From: Sphingomonas sp. RIT328
Lineage (GTDB): Bacteria > Pseudomonadota > Alphaproteobacteria > Sphingomonadales > Sphingomonadaceae
Direction of reading: 5' to 3'
DNA: 64,000 nt
Assembly (NCBI RefSeq): GCF_000632225.1
Contig: NZ_JFYV01000017.1
Span: 1-64,000, forward strand
The notes below the pieces were generated by a model. The model made no database searches and was not told the DNA's origin. It saw only the letters and a list, made by a program, of their open reading frames with translations. A program made the translations under genes and the position numbers. Below, in pieces: positions 8,867 through 18,396 of the stretch (within the stretch, counting starts at the first letter, position 1; every line of letters starts with the position of its first letter).

Positions 8867-9523
8867 TCAGCCGTCCTGCTTGTCGACCACGGCGGCGCGA
8901 CGCAGCGCATCGACGTCGCGGTCGATCGTCGCGACCAGCGCCTCGACCAACGCCGAATCATCCTCGTCGGGGCGCACCATGCTGTGGTGCAGCATGCCCA
9001 GCGACATGATCAGGATGACATCGGCAAGCGCCGACCGCCGGTCCGCCAGCGCGTCTCCGGGGGCGAGCATCTCGAGCGCGTCGAGCATCAGCGCGCGGAC
9101 GTCCTGATGCGTCGCGTTGAAGATCGAGGCGATGCGGCTGTTGCGCGCCGCCTCGGCCAGAATCTCGGCGAACAGGCGCGGGTCGCCGTCGCTCTCGTCG
9201 TCGTCCCGGCCGGGGGTGACGAGCTGGTGGAGCCAGTCGCGGACGTGGCCGACGTCCTTGGCCTGGATCGCCCGGCGTAGCGACTCGGCGGACAGGAAGG
9301 ACCGGCAGTCCGAATTGACGATCGCCGCGACGATATCCTCCTTGGCGGAGAAATCGCGATACAGCTGACCGACCGCGACGCCCGATTCGCGCGCGATCTG
9401 GGCGATGCCGGTGGCATGAAAACCGTTTTCGATGAACAATCTACGTGCCGCCTCGATGACCTTGAAACGGCGCATTTCCGCATTGTTTCGTGGTGCACCG
9501 CAACAAATTCTCGAGCCGTCCAT
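8867..9523 (-). CDS. TetR-family repressor of the adjacent RND efflux operon
   Basis: A 218-aa TetR/AcrR regulator. The HTH lies near residues 20-65: VIEAARRLFIENGFHATGIAQIARESGV followed by VGQLYRDFSAKEDIV is split here around the turn. The C-terminal domain contains RRSALADVILIMSLGMLHHSM, typical of the ligand pocket. ATG 9523 is the first start; the inner ATG at 9475 (MRRFKVIEAARR) is also plausible. The gene is divergent from the efflux adaptor gene, and a perfect 20-bp palindrome in the shared region is its probable operator, so it likely represses both itself and the pump until bound by a pump substrate. Its stop codon abuts the dctD stop (TGATCA). Confidence 0.88.
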   Translation of the reverse strand: MDGSRICCGAPRNNAEMRRFKVIEAARRLFIENGFHATGIAQIARESGVAVGQLYRDFSAKEDIVAAIVNSDCRSFLSAESLRRAIQAKDVGHVRDWLHQLVTPGRDDDESDGDPRLFAEILAEAARNSRIASIFNATHQDVRALMLDALEMLAPGDALADRRSALADVILIMSLGMLHHSMVRPDEDDSALVEALVATIDRDVDALRRAAVVDKQDG

Positions 9524-9577
9524 TCCATTCCTCGTCGGCGAGCCTTGACGCCAGTTCCTGACTGCGAGTAGCAGAGC

Positions 9578-9597
9578 GTGAGTGATCGATCACTCAC
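9578..9597. promoter_or_regulatory. Perfect 20-bp palindrome, probable TetR operator
   Basis: GTGAGTGATCGATCACTCAC is an exact inverted repeat in the 97-bp region between the divergent tetR and RND adaptor genes. It lies 55 bp from the repressor start and 24 bp from the adaptor start. Position and symmetry fit control of both genes by the adjacent TetR protein. Sites of the form TGAGTGATCG/CGATCACTCA are typical of TetR operators in front of RND pumps. Confidence 0.75.
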
Positions 9598-9620
9598 ATT
9601 CTTATCAGCGGACATTTTGC

Positions 9621-10805
9621 ATGGCGAATAGGCGACACGGGGTGGCGGTGCTAGCGTTGGCGCTGTCACTGGCGGCGTGCGGCAGCAAGCAGCAGCAGCA
9701 ACAGCAGGCGCCGCAGGGCCCGCCGCAGGTCGAATATCTGACCGTACGTGAACAGTCGGTGACGCTGACGACCGAATTGCCGGGTCGCACCACCGCCTAT
9801 GAAACATCGGACGTACGGCCGCAGGTCAACGGCCTGATCCGCGCGCGGCTGTTCACGGAAGGCGACATGGTCCGCGCCGGCCAGCCGCTCTACAGCATCG
9901 ATCCCGCGCCCTATCAGGCGGCGGTGGCGAGCGCGCGCGCGGCGCTGTCGCGCGCGCGCGCCAATATTGCCTCCACCGCCGCGCTCGCGCGCCGCTATGG
10001 CGAATTGGTCAAGATCAACGCGATCGCCCGCCAGGAATATGAGAATGCGCAGACCAGCGCGGCGCAGGCGCAGGCCGACGTCGCCGCGCAGCAGGCGGCG
10101 CTGCGCACCGCGCAGATCGACCTGTCGCGCACCACGGTGCGGGCGCCGATCGCCGGGCGGATCGGCCGTTCGCTGGTCACCACCGGCGCGCTCGCGTCGG
10201 CATCGCAGACGCAGCCGCTGGCGACGATCCAGCGGCTCGACCCGATGTACGTCGACATCCAGCAGTCGAGCGCCGGGCTTCTGAAGCTGCGCCAGCAGAT
10301 CCTCAGCGGCCAGGTCGCGCGCGACGGCAATGCCCGCGTCCGGCTGACGCTGGAGGACGGCAGCGCCTATGGCCCGCAGGGCAGCTTGCGCTTCGCCGAC
10401 GTCACCGTCGATCCGACGACCGGATCGCAGACGATCCGCGCGCTCTTCCCCAATCCCAACGGCCTGCTGCTGCCCGGCATGTTCGTCCGCGCCTCGCTGG
10501 TCGAGGGCACGCAGGCAAAGGCGCTGCTGGTGCCGCAGCGCGCGGTCAGCCGCGACGAAAAGGGCCAGGCGACGACGATGGTGATCGGCGCGGACGGCAA
10601 GATCCAGGTCCGCACGCTGCAGACCAGCCGCACGATCGGTGAGGACTGGCTCGTCACCGGCGGCATCAAGCCGGGCGAGAAGGTGATCGTCGCGGGTGCG
10701 ATGATGCTGCGCCCCGGCATGCCCGTCCAGGGCAAGCCCTGGGACCCCAACGCCAAGCCCGCCGCCCCCCAGGGCGCCGGTGCGCCCGCAGCTCAGGCAA
10801 AGTAA
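9621..10805 (+). CDS. RND efflux periplasmic adaptor lipoprotein (AcrA/MexA family)
   Basis: A 394-aa membrane fusion protein linking the inner-membrane RND pump to the outer-membrane channel. It begins with a lipoprotein signal ending LSLAAC (Cys20), then a glutamine-rich stretch. Next come the beta-barrel/lipoyl half GRTTAYETSDVRPQVNGLI, a hairpin rich in Ala and Gln (about 85-150), the second lipoyl half TVRAPIAGRIGRSLV, and the membrane-proximal part with LLVPQRAV and VTGGIKPGEKVIVAG. ATG 9621 is chosen because the lipobox is correctly placed from it; an upstream in-frame GTG lies inside the operator palindrome. It is the first gene of a three-gene operon. Confidence 0.95.
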   Translation: MANRRHGVAVLALALSLAACGSKQQQQQQAPQGPPQVEYLTVREQSVTLTTELPGRTTAYETSDVRPQVNGLIRARLFTEGDMVRAGQPLYSIDPAPYQAAVASARAALSRARANIASTAALARRYGELVKINAIARQEYENAQTSAAQAQADVAAQQAALRTAQIDLSRTTVRAPIAGRIGRSLVTTGALASASQTQPLATIQRLDPMYVDIQQSSAGLLKLRQQILSGQVARDGNARVRLTLEDGSAYGPQGSLRFADVTVDPTTGSQTIRALFPNPNGLLLPGMFVRASLVEGTQAKALLVPQRAVSRDEKGQATTMVIGADGKIQVRTLQTSRTIGEDWLVTGGIKPGEKVIVAGAMMLRPGMPVQGKPWDPNAKPAAPQGAGAPAAQAK

Positions 10806-10811
10806 CCCCTC

Positions 10812-13800
10812 ATGGCCCGCTATTTCATCGACCGGCCGATCTTCGCCTGGGTGATCGCGATCATCCTGATGCTCGCCGGCGTCATCGCGATCCGCTCGCT
10901 GCCGATCGCCCAGTTCCCGGCGATCGCGCCGTCGGCGGTGTCGATCACCGCCACCTATCCGGGCGCGGATGCGACGACGCTCGAAAACACGACGACGCAG
11001 ATCATCGAGCAGCAGATGAAGGGGATCGACAACCTTCGCTACTTCTCGTCCTCCTCGTCGTCGGCGGGCACCGTCACGGTGACGCTGACCTTCGAACAGG
11101 GCGCCGATCCCGATATCGCGCAGGTGCAGGTCCAGAACAAATTGCAGGCGGCGACGCCGCTGTTGCCGCAGGAGGTGCAGCGTCAGGGGCTGATCGTCGC
11201 CAAGGCGACGCAGAACTTCCTGATGTTCGTCGGCCTCTATTCGTCGGACGGCAGCCATAGCGACGTCGACCTCGCCGACTATGTCGCGTCCAAGTTGCAG
11301 GACCCGCTCGCCCGCGTGAACGGCGTCGGCGATACGCAGATCTTCGGGTCGCAATATGCGATGCGAATCTGGGTCGATCCGATCAAGCTCAACAATTACG
11401 CGCTGACGATGGCCGACGTCACCTCGGCGATCACCGCGCAGAATGCGCAGGTCTCCGCCGGGCAGCTCGGCGCGCAGCCCGCGCCCAAGGAGCAGATGCT
11501 CAACGCGACCGTCTCGGTCGAATCGCGACTGACCTCGCCCGAACAATTTGCGGCGATCCGGTTGAAGAGCAACACCGACGGTTCGGTCGTCCGCCTCAGC
11601 GACGTCGCGCGCGTCGGCATCGGCGCGGAAAACTACGCCTTCTCGGCGCAGTGGAACGGCAAGCCCGCCTCGGGCATCGGCATCAAGCTGGCGCCGGGCG
11701 CCAATGCGCTCGACACGGTCAAGGCGGTGAAGGAGCGCGTTAACGCGATCGCCAAGCAGTTCCCGCCCGACGTCAAGGTCATCTACCCCTATGACACGTC
11801 GCCGTTCGTGCGCCTGTCGGTGGAGCAGGTGGTCCATACGCTGATCGAGGCGGTGATCCTCGTCTTCCTGGTGATGTTCCTGTTCCTGCAGAACTTCCGT
11901 GCGACGCTGATCCCGACGATCGCGGTGCCGGTGGTGCTGCTCGGCACCTTCGCGATCCTCGCCGCGGCGGGCTTCTCGATCAACACGCTGACCTTGTTCG
12001 GCATGGTGCTGGCGATCGGCCTGCTGGTCGACGACGCGATCGTCGTCGTCGAGAACGTCGAGCGACTCATCCAGACCGAGGGGCTGAGCCCCAAGGAGGC
12101 GGCGCGCAAGTCGATGGACGAGATCACCGGCGCGCTGATCGGCATCGCGCTGGTGCTGTCGGCGGTGTTCCTGCCGATGGCCTTCTTCGGCGGGTCGACC
12201 GGCGTCATCTATCGTCAGTTCTCGATCACCATCGTCTCGGCGATGGTCCTGTCGGTCAGCGTCGCGCTGATCCTCACCCCGGCGCTGTGCGCGACGATCC
12301 TCAAGCCGCACGATCCCGGCAAGGCGGAAGGCAACGGCCCGCTCGCGCGCTTCTTCCGCTGGTTCAACGACAAGTTCGATCGCGGCCAGGATCGCTATGC
12401 CAGGGGCGTGCGCTCGACCGCGCGCAACTGGAAGCGCTCGCTTGTCGTCTATGCGCTGATCGTGATCGGCATGGCGGTGCTGTTCGTGCGCCTGCCCACC
12501 GGCTTCCTGCCGGAAGAGGATCAGGGCATCATGATCGCGCTGGTCCAGGGCCCGCCGGGCGCGACCACCGCACGCACCCAGAAGGGCCTCGACACGATCC
12601 GCGACCATTTCCTCCAGACCGAGGGGAAGAACGTCCAGGGCGTGTATACGATCAACGGCTTCAGCTTTGCGGGGCAGGGCCAGAACAGCGGCATCGCCTT
12701 CATCCCGTTGCAGGAATGGTCGCATCGCAAGGGCGCCGAGAACAAGGCGCAGGCGCTGGTCGGCCGGGCGATGGGCGCATTCTCGCAGTTCAAGGACGGC
12801 ATGATCTTCGCGGTCATCCCGCCCGCGGTGCAGGAATTGGGCAATGCCAGCGGGTTCGACCTGCAATTGGTCGACGAGGCCGGCATCGGCCACGAAAAGC
12901 TGCTCGCGGCGCGCAACATGCTGCTGGGCATGGCGTCGCAGGACAAGTCGCTCATCGGCGTGCGTCCCAACGCGCTCGACGATGCGCCGCAGCTCAAGAT
13001 CGACGTCGATCAGGACAAGGCGAAGGCGCTCGGGCTGGACCTCACCACGATCAACAACACGATCGCGACCGCCTGGGGCAGTGCCTACGTCAACGACTTC
13101 ATCGACCGCGGCCGCGTCAAGCGCGTCTACATTCAGGCGGATGAAGACTATCGCCTGAAGCCCGAGGACGTCGCCAATTTCTACGTGCGCAGCGACACCG
13201 GTACGATGGCGCCCTTCTCGGCCTTTTCGACGGTCCGCTGGTCGCAGGCGCCGGCGCAGCTCACCCGCTACAATGGTCTGCCGTCGATGGAGATCCTCGG
13301 CCAGCCGGCACCGGGCGTGTCGTCGGGCGCGGCGATGAAGGCGATCGAGGCGATGCACGCCAAGCTGCCGCCGGGGACGCGACTCGACTGGACGGGTCTG
13401 TCCTATGAGGAACGCCTGTCGGGCGGACAGGCGCCGGCGCTCTACGGCCTGTCGCTGCTGATCGTCTTCCTCTGCCTCGCCGCGCTGTACGAAAGCTGGT
13501 CGGTGCCGATCTCGGTGCTGCTGGTCGTGCCGCTCGGCATCATCGGCGCGCTGCTCGCGGCGACGCTGACCGGGCTCAACAGCGACATCTACCTCCAGGT
13601 CGGGCTGATCACGACGATCGGCGTGTCGGCAAAGAACGCGATCCTGATCGTCGAATTCGCCGAGGAACGGATCAACGAGGGGATGCGGCCGTTCGACGCC
13701 GCGGTCGAGGCGGCGAAGCTGCGGTTGCGGCCGATCCTGATGACGTCGCTGGCGTTCATCTTCGGCGTGCTGCCGCTCGCGGTCTCGACCGGCGCCGGTG

Positions 13801-14039
13801 CCGGCGGGCAGAATGCGATCGGCCGCGCGGTCGTCGGCGGCATGCTGTCGGCGACGGTGCTTGCGATCTTCTTCGTGCCGATGTTCTTCGTCGTCGTGCT
13901 GCGGCTGTTCGGCCATGGCGAGGACGGCAAGCGCGGCGCGCAGGACGACGGGCATGACCGCCACGACGATCATCCGCAGGATGATCGCCCGCATGATGAT
14001 GGCGCACGCGGCGATACGCCCGCGCCGCAGGGAGCCTGA
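10812..14039 (+). CDS. RND multidrug efflux permease (AcrB/MexB, HAE1 family)
   Basis: A 1075-aa proton-driven inner-membrane transporter. It starts [18 protein letters not shown] as in AcrB. The proton-relay region of TM4 is present ([17 protein letters not shown], with the two adjacent aspartates), as are [12 protein letters not shown] in the second periplasmic part and [21 protein letters not shown] in the C-terminal half, so it is a full-length pump. The last 40 residues form an unusual His/Asp-rich tail ([17 protein letters not shown]) beyond the final membrane helix, facing the cytoplasm. Six bases separate it from the adaptor gene and it abuts the outer-membrane gene. Drug specificity cannot be predicted. 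Confidence 0.96.
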   Translation: MARYFIDRPIFAWVIAIILMLAGVIAIRSLPIAQFPAIAPSAVSITATYPGADATTLENTTTQIIEQQMKGIDNLRYFSSSSSSAGTVTVTLTFEQGADPDIAQVQVQNKLQAATPLLPQEVQRQGLIVAKATQNFLMFVGLYSSDGSHSDVDLADYVASKLQDPLARVNGVGDTQIFGSQYAMRIWVDPIKLNNYALTMADVTSAITAQNAQVSAGQLGAQPAPKEQMLNATVSVESRLTSPEQFAAIRLKSNTDGSVVRLSDVARVGIGAENYAFSAQWNGKPASGIGIKLAPGANALDTVKAVKERVNAIAKQFPPDVKVIYPYDTSPFVRLSVEQVVHTLIEAVILVFLVMFLFLQNFRATLIPTIAVPVVLLGTFAILAAAGFSINTLTLFGMVLAIGLLVDDAIVVVENVERLIQTEGLSPKEAARKSMDEITGALIGIALVLSAVFLPMAFFGGSTGVIYRQFSITIVSAMVLSVSVALILTPALCATILKPHDPGKAEGNGPLARFFRWFNDKFDRGQDRYARGVRSTARNWKRSLVVYALIVIGMAVLFVRLPTGFLPEEDQGIMIALVQGPPGATTARTQKGLDTIRDHFLQTEGKNVQGVYTINGFSFAGQGQNSGIAFIPLQEWSHRKGAENKAQALVGRAMGAFSQFKDGMIFAVIPPAVQELGNASGFDLQLVDEAGIGHEKLLAARNMLLGMASQDKSLIGVRPNALDDAPQLKIDVDQDKAKALGLDLTTINNTIATAWGSAYVNDFIDRGRVKRVYIQADEDYRLKPEDVANFYVRSDTGTMAPFSAFSTVRWSQAPAQLTRYNGLPSMEILGQPAPGVSSGAAMKAIEAMHAKLPPGTRLDWTGLSYEERLSGGQAPALYGLSLLIVFLCLAALYESWSVPISVLLVVPLGIIGALLAATLTGLNSDIYLQVGLITTIGVSAKNAILIVEFAEERINEGMRPFDAAVEAAKLRLRPILMTSLAFIFGVLPLAVSTGAGAGGQNAIGRAVVGGMLSATVLAIFFVPMFFVVVLRLFGHGEDGKRGAQDDGHDRHDDHPQDDRPHDDGARGDTPAPQGA

Positions 14040-14045
14040 GTGGTG

Positions 14046-15599
14046 ATGACGAGCAAGATCCTCCTCGGCCTGCTGGGCGCGACCGCGCTCGCCGGCTGCA
14101 ACCTCGCGCCGCATTATGTGCGGCCGGTGGGCGAAGTGCCGGCGGCGCTGCCGCAGGGCGGTGTCTATCCGGCCGCGGCGACCGATGCGCCCGACGTCAC
14201 CAAGATCGGCTGGCGCGACTTCTTCACCGACGACCGGTTGCGCCGGACGATCGCGCTGGGCCTCGACAACAATCGCGACCTGCGCGTCGCCGCCGCCAAC
14301 GTGCTGCAGGCGCGCGCGCAATATCGCATCCAGCGCGCCGATCTGGTGCCCTCGACCAGCCTGTCGGCTTCCGGCACCTACACCAACAACATCCAGGGCG
14401 CGGCGAGCACGCTCGGCGGCGCCGCCAGCGGCAGTAGCGGGACGGGGACGGGGACGGGCACCGGTGTCGGCACCGGGACCGGCGCCGGGTCGAGCGCGGG
14501 CAGCGGCACCAGCGGCAGCGTCGGGACGAGTTCGTCCAACTTCGAATTCTACTCGGTCAATGCGGGCTTCTCGGCGTTCGAACTCGATCTGTTCGGCCGG
14601 GTGCGCAACCTCAACCGCGCCGCGCTCGAACAATATTTCGCCACCGAAGAGGCGCAGCGCTCGACGCGGATCAGCCTGATCGCCGAGATCGCCACCGCCT
14701 GGCTGACCTTGGCGTCGGATCAGGACCAGCTGGCGATTTCACAACGCTCGCTCACCTCGTTCGAACAGTCGCTCGAACTGACCCGCGCGCAATTCCGCAT
14801 CGGCGTCGCCTCCGAGCTCGAGGCGCGGCAGGCGGAGACGACCTATCAGGGCGCGCGCAACGACATCGCGGTGCTCAAGACGCGGGTGGCGCAGGACAAG
14901 AACGCGCTCGACCTGCTCGTCGGTACGCCGGTGACCACCGAGCTGTTGCCGCAGGGGCTCGGCAGCGGCGACGCCGCCTTGCAGGTGCTGCCCGCCGGGA
15001 TCCGCTCCGACGTGCTGCTGCGTCGTCCCGACGTCTTGCAGGCGGAGCATCAACTGATCGCGCAGAACGCCAATATCGGTGCGGCGCGGGCGGCGCTGTT
15101 CCCGCGCATCTCGCTGACCGCGACGCTGGGCACGATCAGCACCGCGCTGAGCGGCCTGTTCGCGGGCGGCAGCTTCACCTACACCGGAGCGCCGTCGGTT
15201 TCGCTGCCGCTGTTCGACGGCGGCCGGCTGCGCGGCAACGTCGACCTCGCCCGCGCGCAGCAGCAGGCGGCGGTGTCGACCTATGAGAAGACGGTGCAGA
15301 CCGCCTTCCGCGAGGTCGCCGATGCGCTCGCCCAGCGCGGCACGATCGACGAGCAGCTCGCGGCGCAATCCGCGCGTGTCGAGGCGGCGAATGTCGCGCT
15401 GCGCATCTCCGACGCGCGCTATCGCGCCGGGGTCGAATCGTTCCTGACGACGCTCGATTCGCAGCGCACCGCTTATGCGGCGCAGCAGCAGCTGGTGGCG
15501 ACGCGGCTCAACCGGGGGAGCAATATCGTCGAACTGTACCGGTCGCTGGGCGGCGGGCTCGATGTCGACGATCCGGCCAAGCCGGTCGCGGCGCGATAG
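14046..15599 (+). CDS. RND outer-membrane factor lipoprotein (OprM/NodT family)
   Basis: A roughly 517-aa TolC-like outer-membrane channel that completes the tripartite pump. It has a lipoprotein signal ending ALAGC, the family start NLAPHYVRP, and paired coiled-coil repeats with typical motifs such as EIATAWLTLASDQDQL, RPDVLQAEHQLIAQNANIGAARAALFP and VSLPLFDGGRLRGN. Between about residues 125 and 165 there is a low-complexity Gly-Thr/Ser insert with tandem GT dipeptides, located where homologues have a surface loop. GTG 14040, GTG 14043 and ATG 14046 are all possible starts; I chose ATG with GGGAG upstream. It follows the pump gene with no gap. Confidence 0.94.
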   Translation: MTSKILLGLLGATALAGCNLAPHYVRPVGEVPAALPQGGVYPAAATDAPDVTKIGWRDFFTDDRLRRTIALGLDNNRDLRVAAANVLQARAQYRIQRADLVPSTSLSASGTYTNNIQGAASTLGGAASGSSGTGTGTGTGVGTGTGAGSSAGSGTSGSVGTSSSNFEFYSVNAGFSAFELDLFGRVRNLNRAALEQYFATEEAQRSTRISLIAEIATAWLTLASDQDQLAISQRSLTSFEQSLELTRAQFRIGVASELEARQAETTYQGARNDIAVLKTRVAQDKNALDLLVGTPVTTELLPQGLGSGDAALQVLPAGIRSDVLLRRPDVLQAEHQLIAQNANIGAARAALFPRISLTATLGTISTALSGLFAGGSFTYTGAPSVSLPLFDGGRLRGNVDLARAQQQAAVSTYEKTVQTAFREVADALAQRGTIDEQLAAQSARVEAANVALRISDARYRAGVESFLTTLDSQRTAYAAQQQLVATRLNRGSNIVELYRSLGGGLDVDDPAKPVAAR

Positions 15600-15787
15600 G
15601 GGCGTTCGGCGGCATCCTGGTGTCGCTGCGGCGAGGGGCGGCTTCGGCCGGCGCGGGACGGTTGCGCTGGCCGCAGCGTGCCGGCGCGGCGCGAGCAAGT
15701 CGGCAGGGCTGATGGGGGCCTTTGGGGTCTATCCCGCTTTCCTTTTCTCTCGCGCCCTTTGCGAGAGTCGCCCGCATAGCTTCAAGC

Positions 15788-15879
15788 ACCAGTGTTCCCG
15801 CGCAGGCGGGAACCCAGTGGCCAAGCAGAACACCGTCTCGGGGTAAAGAACACTGGGCTCCCGCTTCGCGGGAGCACTG
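15788..15879 (+). repeat. Tail-module repeat of the MITE-like family (in gap 15600-16234)
   Basis: The 635-bp gap between the efflux operon and the glycosyltransferase gene shows no supported gene. This part carries the module shared with the full-length copies: a palindrome GTTCCCGCGCAGGCGGGAAC, a spacer CCAGTGGCCAAGCAGAACA, and a closing hairpin CTCCCGCTTCGCGGGAG. A separate hairpin CTCTCGC/GCGAGAG lies at 15747-15767, without a clear T-run. Confidence 0.75.
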
Positions 15880-15892
15880 CGCTGCCCTCTTC

Positions 15893-16000
15893 GTCATGCC
15901 GGACCTGTTCGGCATCCATAGTTTCGCATGCGTAAGTCGGTGACTTTCCGGCACAATGGACCCCGGAACACGTCCGAGGTGACGGCGCTACTGAGGCGAG
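15893..16000. repeat. Third type of intergenic palindromic repeat
   Basis: The segment has GTCATGCCGGACCTGTTCGG followed by CATCC at one end and GGACCCCGGAACACGTCCGA at the other, both imperfect palindromes in opposing sense. This layout resembles dispersed CGTCATCCCGGACTTG-type elements often seen between genes in sphingomonads, recalled from general experience. I see nothing in the remaining part, 16001-16234. Confidence 0.45.
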
Positions 16001-16234
16001 GCTTCCGTAGAAATCCGGCCTTTGCAGATGCTCTGGCGAGATTGGCGCGATAGTCATACCGTCGCTGGTATCGCGCCCATGTTCCACGCAATACTGTAGC
16101 AAGGCAGTCTGCGTAATCCGGAAGCGACTCTGTCTTACGATGCCGAGGGTCGGCCCATCGTGTCCCAGACCATCTGCCAGACAGGAGCGGAGCGCCGCCC
16201 TTGGTCTTTCAGCCTCGCCCCGCCAGCCCCCGGC

Positions 16235-17260
16235 TTAGGCGGCGCGGACCTCCGCCGCGCGGATCGGGGCGAGGCTGTCGAGGAACTGGCGAGCGCTCGC
16301 CTGCCAGGTGAAGCGTTTGGCATAAGCGGCACAGGCGGCGCGGTCGCGGGTCATCGCGAGGCGGATCGCGGTGTCGAGGTCGCCGTCGATCGCACCGACC
16401 TCGGGCGACAGGACATCGACCGGTCCGGGCGCGGGCAGCGCCGCGACCGGCGTGCCGCAGGCGAGCGCCTCGATCATCACCAGCCCGAACGTATCGGTGC
16501 GGCTCGGGAAGACGAGCAGATCGGCGCTGCGATAGGCGGCGGCCAGCGCGTCGCCGAAGCGCGCGCCGAGGAAATGCGCGGCGGGGTAGCGGGCGGCGAG
16601 CGTCGCGCGCGCCGGACCGTCGCCGATCACGACCTTGGTGCCCGGCACCCTAGTGTCGAGGAACGCCTCGATATTCTTCTCGATCGCGACGCGGCCGACG
16701 TAGAGCTGGATCGGTCCCGGAAGCGCCGCGATCGCCGGATCGACCGGCCCCTCGGCGGCGAAGACGGTAAGGTCGACACCGCGCCCCCAGCGCCGCAACC
16801 GATTGAGCCCATGCGCGCGCAGCGCGGTGTCGACCGATGGCGTCGAGGTCAGGATCGCGTCGGCAGGGGCGTGGAACCAGCGGATGTAGCGCCAGATCCA
16901 TTCGGCGCTCACCCCGGTGCGCGCGGCGACATAATCGGGGAATTGCGTGTGATAGGCGGTGGTGAAGCGCAGCCCCCTGGCGACGCACCAGCGCCGTGCC
17001 GCGACGCCGAGCGGGCCTTCGGTGGCGATATGGATCGCCTCGGCGTCGAAATCGCCGATCAGCCGGCCGATGCTGCGGCCGCCGGCGATCGCCAGCCGGA
17101 TCTCGGGATAGCTCGGGCAGGGCAGGCTGACGAAACGGTCGGGCGAGACGACGAGCAAATCATGCCCCTGCGCCTCGACCTCGCGCTTGATCGCGGTCAG
17201 CGTGCGGACGACGCCGTTGACCTGCGGCTGCCAGGCGTCGGTGACCAGCGCGATGCGCAT
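16235..17260 (-). CDS. GT4-type glycosyltransferase
   Basis: A 341-aa GT-B fold glycosyltransferase. The N-terminal domain begins MRIALVTDAWQPQVNGVVRT, a hallmark of the MgtA/GT4 group, and includes TAYHTQFPDYV. The C-terminal nucleotide-sugar site has YVGRVAIEKNIEAFL, VVIGDGPARA and LLVFPSRTDTFGLVMIEALA, where the first Glu of the EX7E motif is replaced as is common in this subgroup. It should act at the cytoplasmic face of the membrane on a lipid or oligosaccharide acceptor. Its start overlaps the stop of the upstream metallophosphoesterase gene (TGATG), so the two are translationally coupled and probably act in one pathway, perhaps glycolipid synthesis. Confidence 0.9.
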   Translation of the reverse strand: MRIALVTDAWQPQVNGVVRTLTAIKREVEAQGHDLLVVSPDRFVSLPCPSYPEIRLAIAGGRSIGRLIGDFDAEAIHIATEGPLGVAARRWCVARGLRFTTAYHTQFPDYVAARTGVSAEWIWRYIRWFHAPADAILTSTPSVDTALRAHGLNRLRRWGRGVDLTVFAAEGPVDPAIAALPGPIQLYVGRVAIEKNIEAFLDTRVPGTKVVIGDGPARATLAARYPAAHFLGARFGDALAAAYRSADLLVFPSRTDTFGLVMIEALACGTPVAALPAPGPVDVLSPEVGAIDGDLDTAIRLAMTRDRAACAAYAKRFTWQASARQFLDSLAPIRAAEVRAA

Positions 17261-18135
17261 CAGGCGGCGATCGATCCGGCCCGCTGCGCGGCGCGATCGG
17301 CGGCGACGCGGGCGGCGATCTCGTCACCCCACAGCAGCAATTCCATCCGGCCGTCGAAATGTTCGACCAGCGCGGTGCAGCCTTCGACCCAGTCACCGTC
17401 GTTATAATAAGCGACGCCGTTGATGTCGCGGATCTCGGCGGTGTGGATATGCCCGCAGACGACACCGTCGACGCCGCGCGACCCGGCGGCATGCGCGACC
17501 ACCTCTTCGAAGCGCGAGATGAAGGCGACGGCATTCTTGACCTTCGCCTTGGCGTGTTTCGACAGCGACCAATAGGGCATGCCGAGCCGCCGCCGCGCCG
17601 CATTGACCCAGCGGTTGAGCACCATCAGCGCGGTATAGGCGCTGTCGCCGATCTTCGAGAGCCAGCGGTGGGCGAGGGTGATCGCGTCGAATTCGTCGCC
17701 GTGCAGCACCAGCAGGCGGCGGCCGTCGGCGGTGGTGTGGATCGCCTTGCGCCGGATGCGCACGCCGCCAAAGTCGAGCCCGGCGAACTGGCGGAACACC
17801 TCGTCGTGATTGCCGGGGATATAGGTGACCCTGGTGCCGCGTTTGGCGCGCTTCATCAGCCGCCAGACGACGTCGTTATGCGCCGCGGGCCAGTAGAATT
17901 TCTTCTTGAGCCGCCAGCCGTCGATCATATCGCCGACGAGATAGAGCTGTTCGCTGTCGACATGGTCGAGGAAGTCGATCAGCATGTCGGCGTTGCAGCC
18001 GCGCGTGCCGAGATGGACGTCGGAGATCCAGATCGTCCGGAAGCGGCGGCGGGGGATATCGCCGCGCTCGACGACCGATGGGCGTTGCGGCAGAAAGGCG
18101 AGAACGTCGGCGCTGCTCGCATCGATGACGGTCAT
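17260..18135 (-). CDS. Calcineurin-type metallophosphoesterase (LpxH-like)
   Basis: A 291-aa protein with the complete metallophosphoesterase signature set: SDVHLG, LVGDMIDGW, PGNHDE, LHGDEFD and VCGHIHTAE. It belongs to the group often annotated as UDP-2,3-diacylglucosamine diphosphatase, but the cooperating gene is a glycosyltransferase rather than a lipid A gene, so the substrate may be another phospholipid-linked or nucleotide-linked intermediate. ATG 18135 is chosen over 18186 because similarity begins shortly after it and a G-rich ribosome-binding site precedes it. No membrane segment is visible. A gap of 261 bp follows upstream with no gene seen. Confidence 0.87.
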   Translation of the reverse strand: MTVIDASSADVLAFLPQRPSVVERGDIPRRRFRTIWISDVHLGTRGCNADMLIDFLDHVDSEQLYLVGDMIDGWRLKKKFYWPAAHNDVVWRLMKRAKRGTRVTYIPGNHDEVFRQFAGLDFGGVRIRRKAIHTTADGRRLLVLHGDEFDAITLAHRWLSKIGDSAYTALMVLNRWVNAARRRLGMPYWSLSKHAKAKVKNAVAFISRFEEVVAHAAGSRGVDGVVCGHIHTAEIRDINGVAYYNDGDWVEGCTALVEHFDGRMELLLWGDEIAARVAADRAAQRAGSIAA

Positions 18136-18396
18136 GGATCGGCCCCCGGGGGGCCTATCGCCCCGCTGCCTCCATGCCATCGGCATGTGACGGCGCGATC
18201 ACGAAGCGATGACGATCGTGTTGCAGTCTTGGCGCGTCGTCGCCAAGTCTTGCGGGATGCTTGTCGGTCGTTACGCCGGCTCGATGCCCACATGGGCAAG
18301 CAAGGCAACGACTTGTCTTATCTCTGCTATTCGGCGGCGCGGCATCGCCGGCAGACCGGCGACGGTGGCGTCCCTGCCGATCACGCCGCGCGCCGC

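Noticed and set aside
14402..14530. Short tandem repeats as a possible CRISPR-like array.
   Set aside because: The units are hexamers in a coding frame without spacers and fit a Gly-Thr protein repeat.
9666..14633. A 1655-codon open frame on the minus strand across the RND operon.
   Set aside because: It is exactly antisense to three clear efflux genes; its product is a low-complexity mix of Arg, His, Asp and Gln as expected from GC-rich antisense frames, without domains or a ribosome-binding site.
15893..16130. Minus-strand frames in the gap after the efflux operon as a gene.
   Set aside because: The frames run through palindromic repeat sequence and show no ribosome-binding site or protein-like composition.
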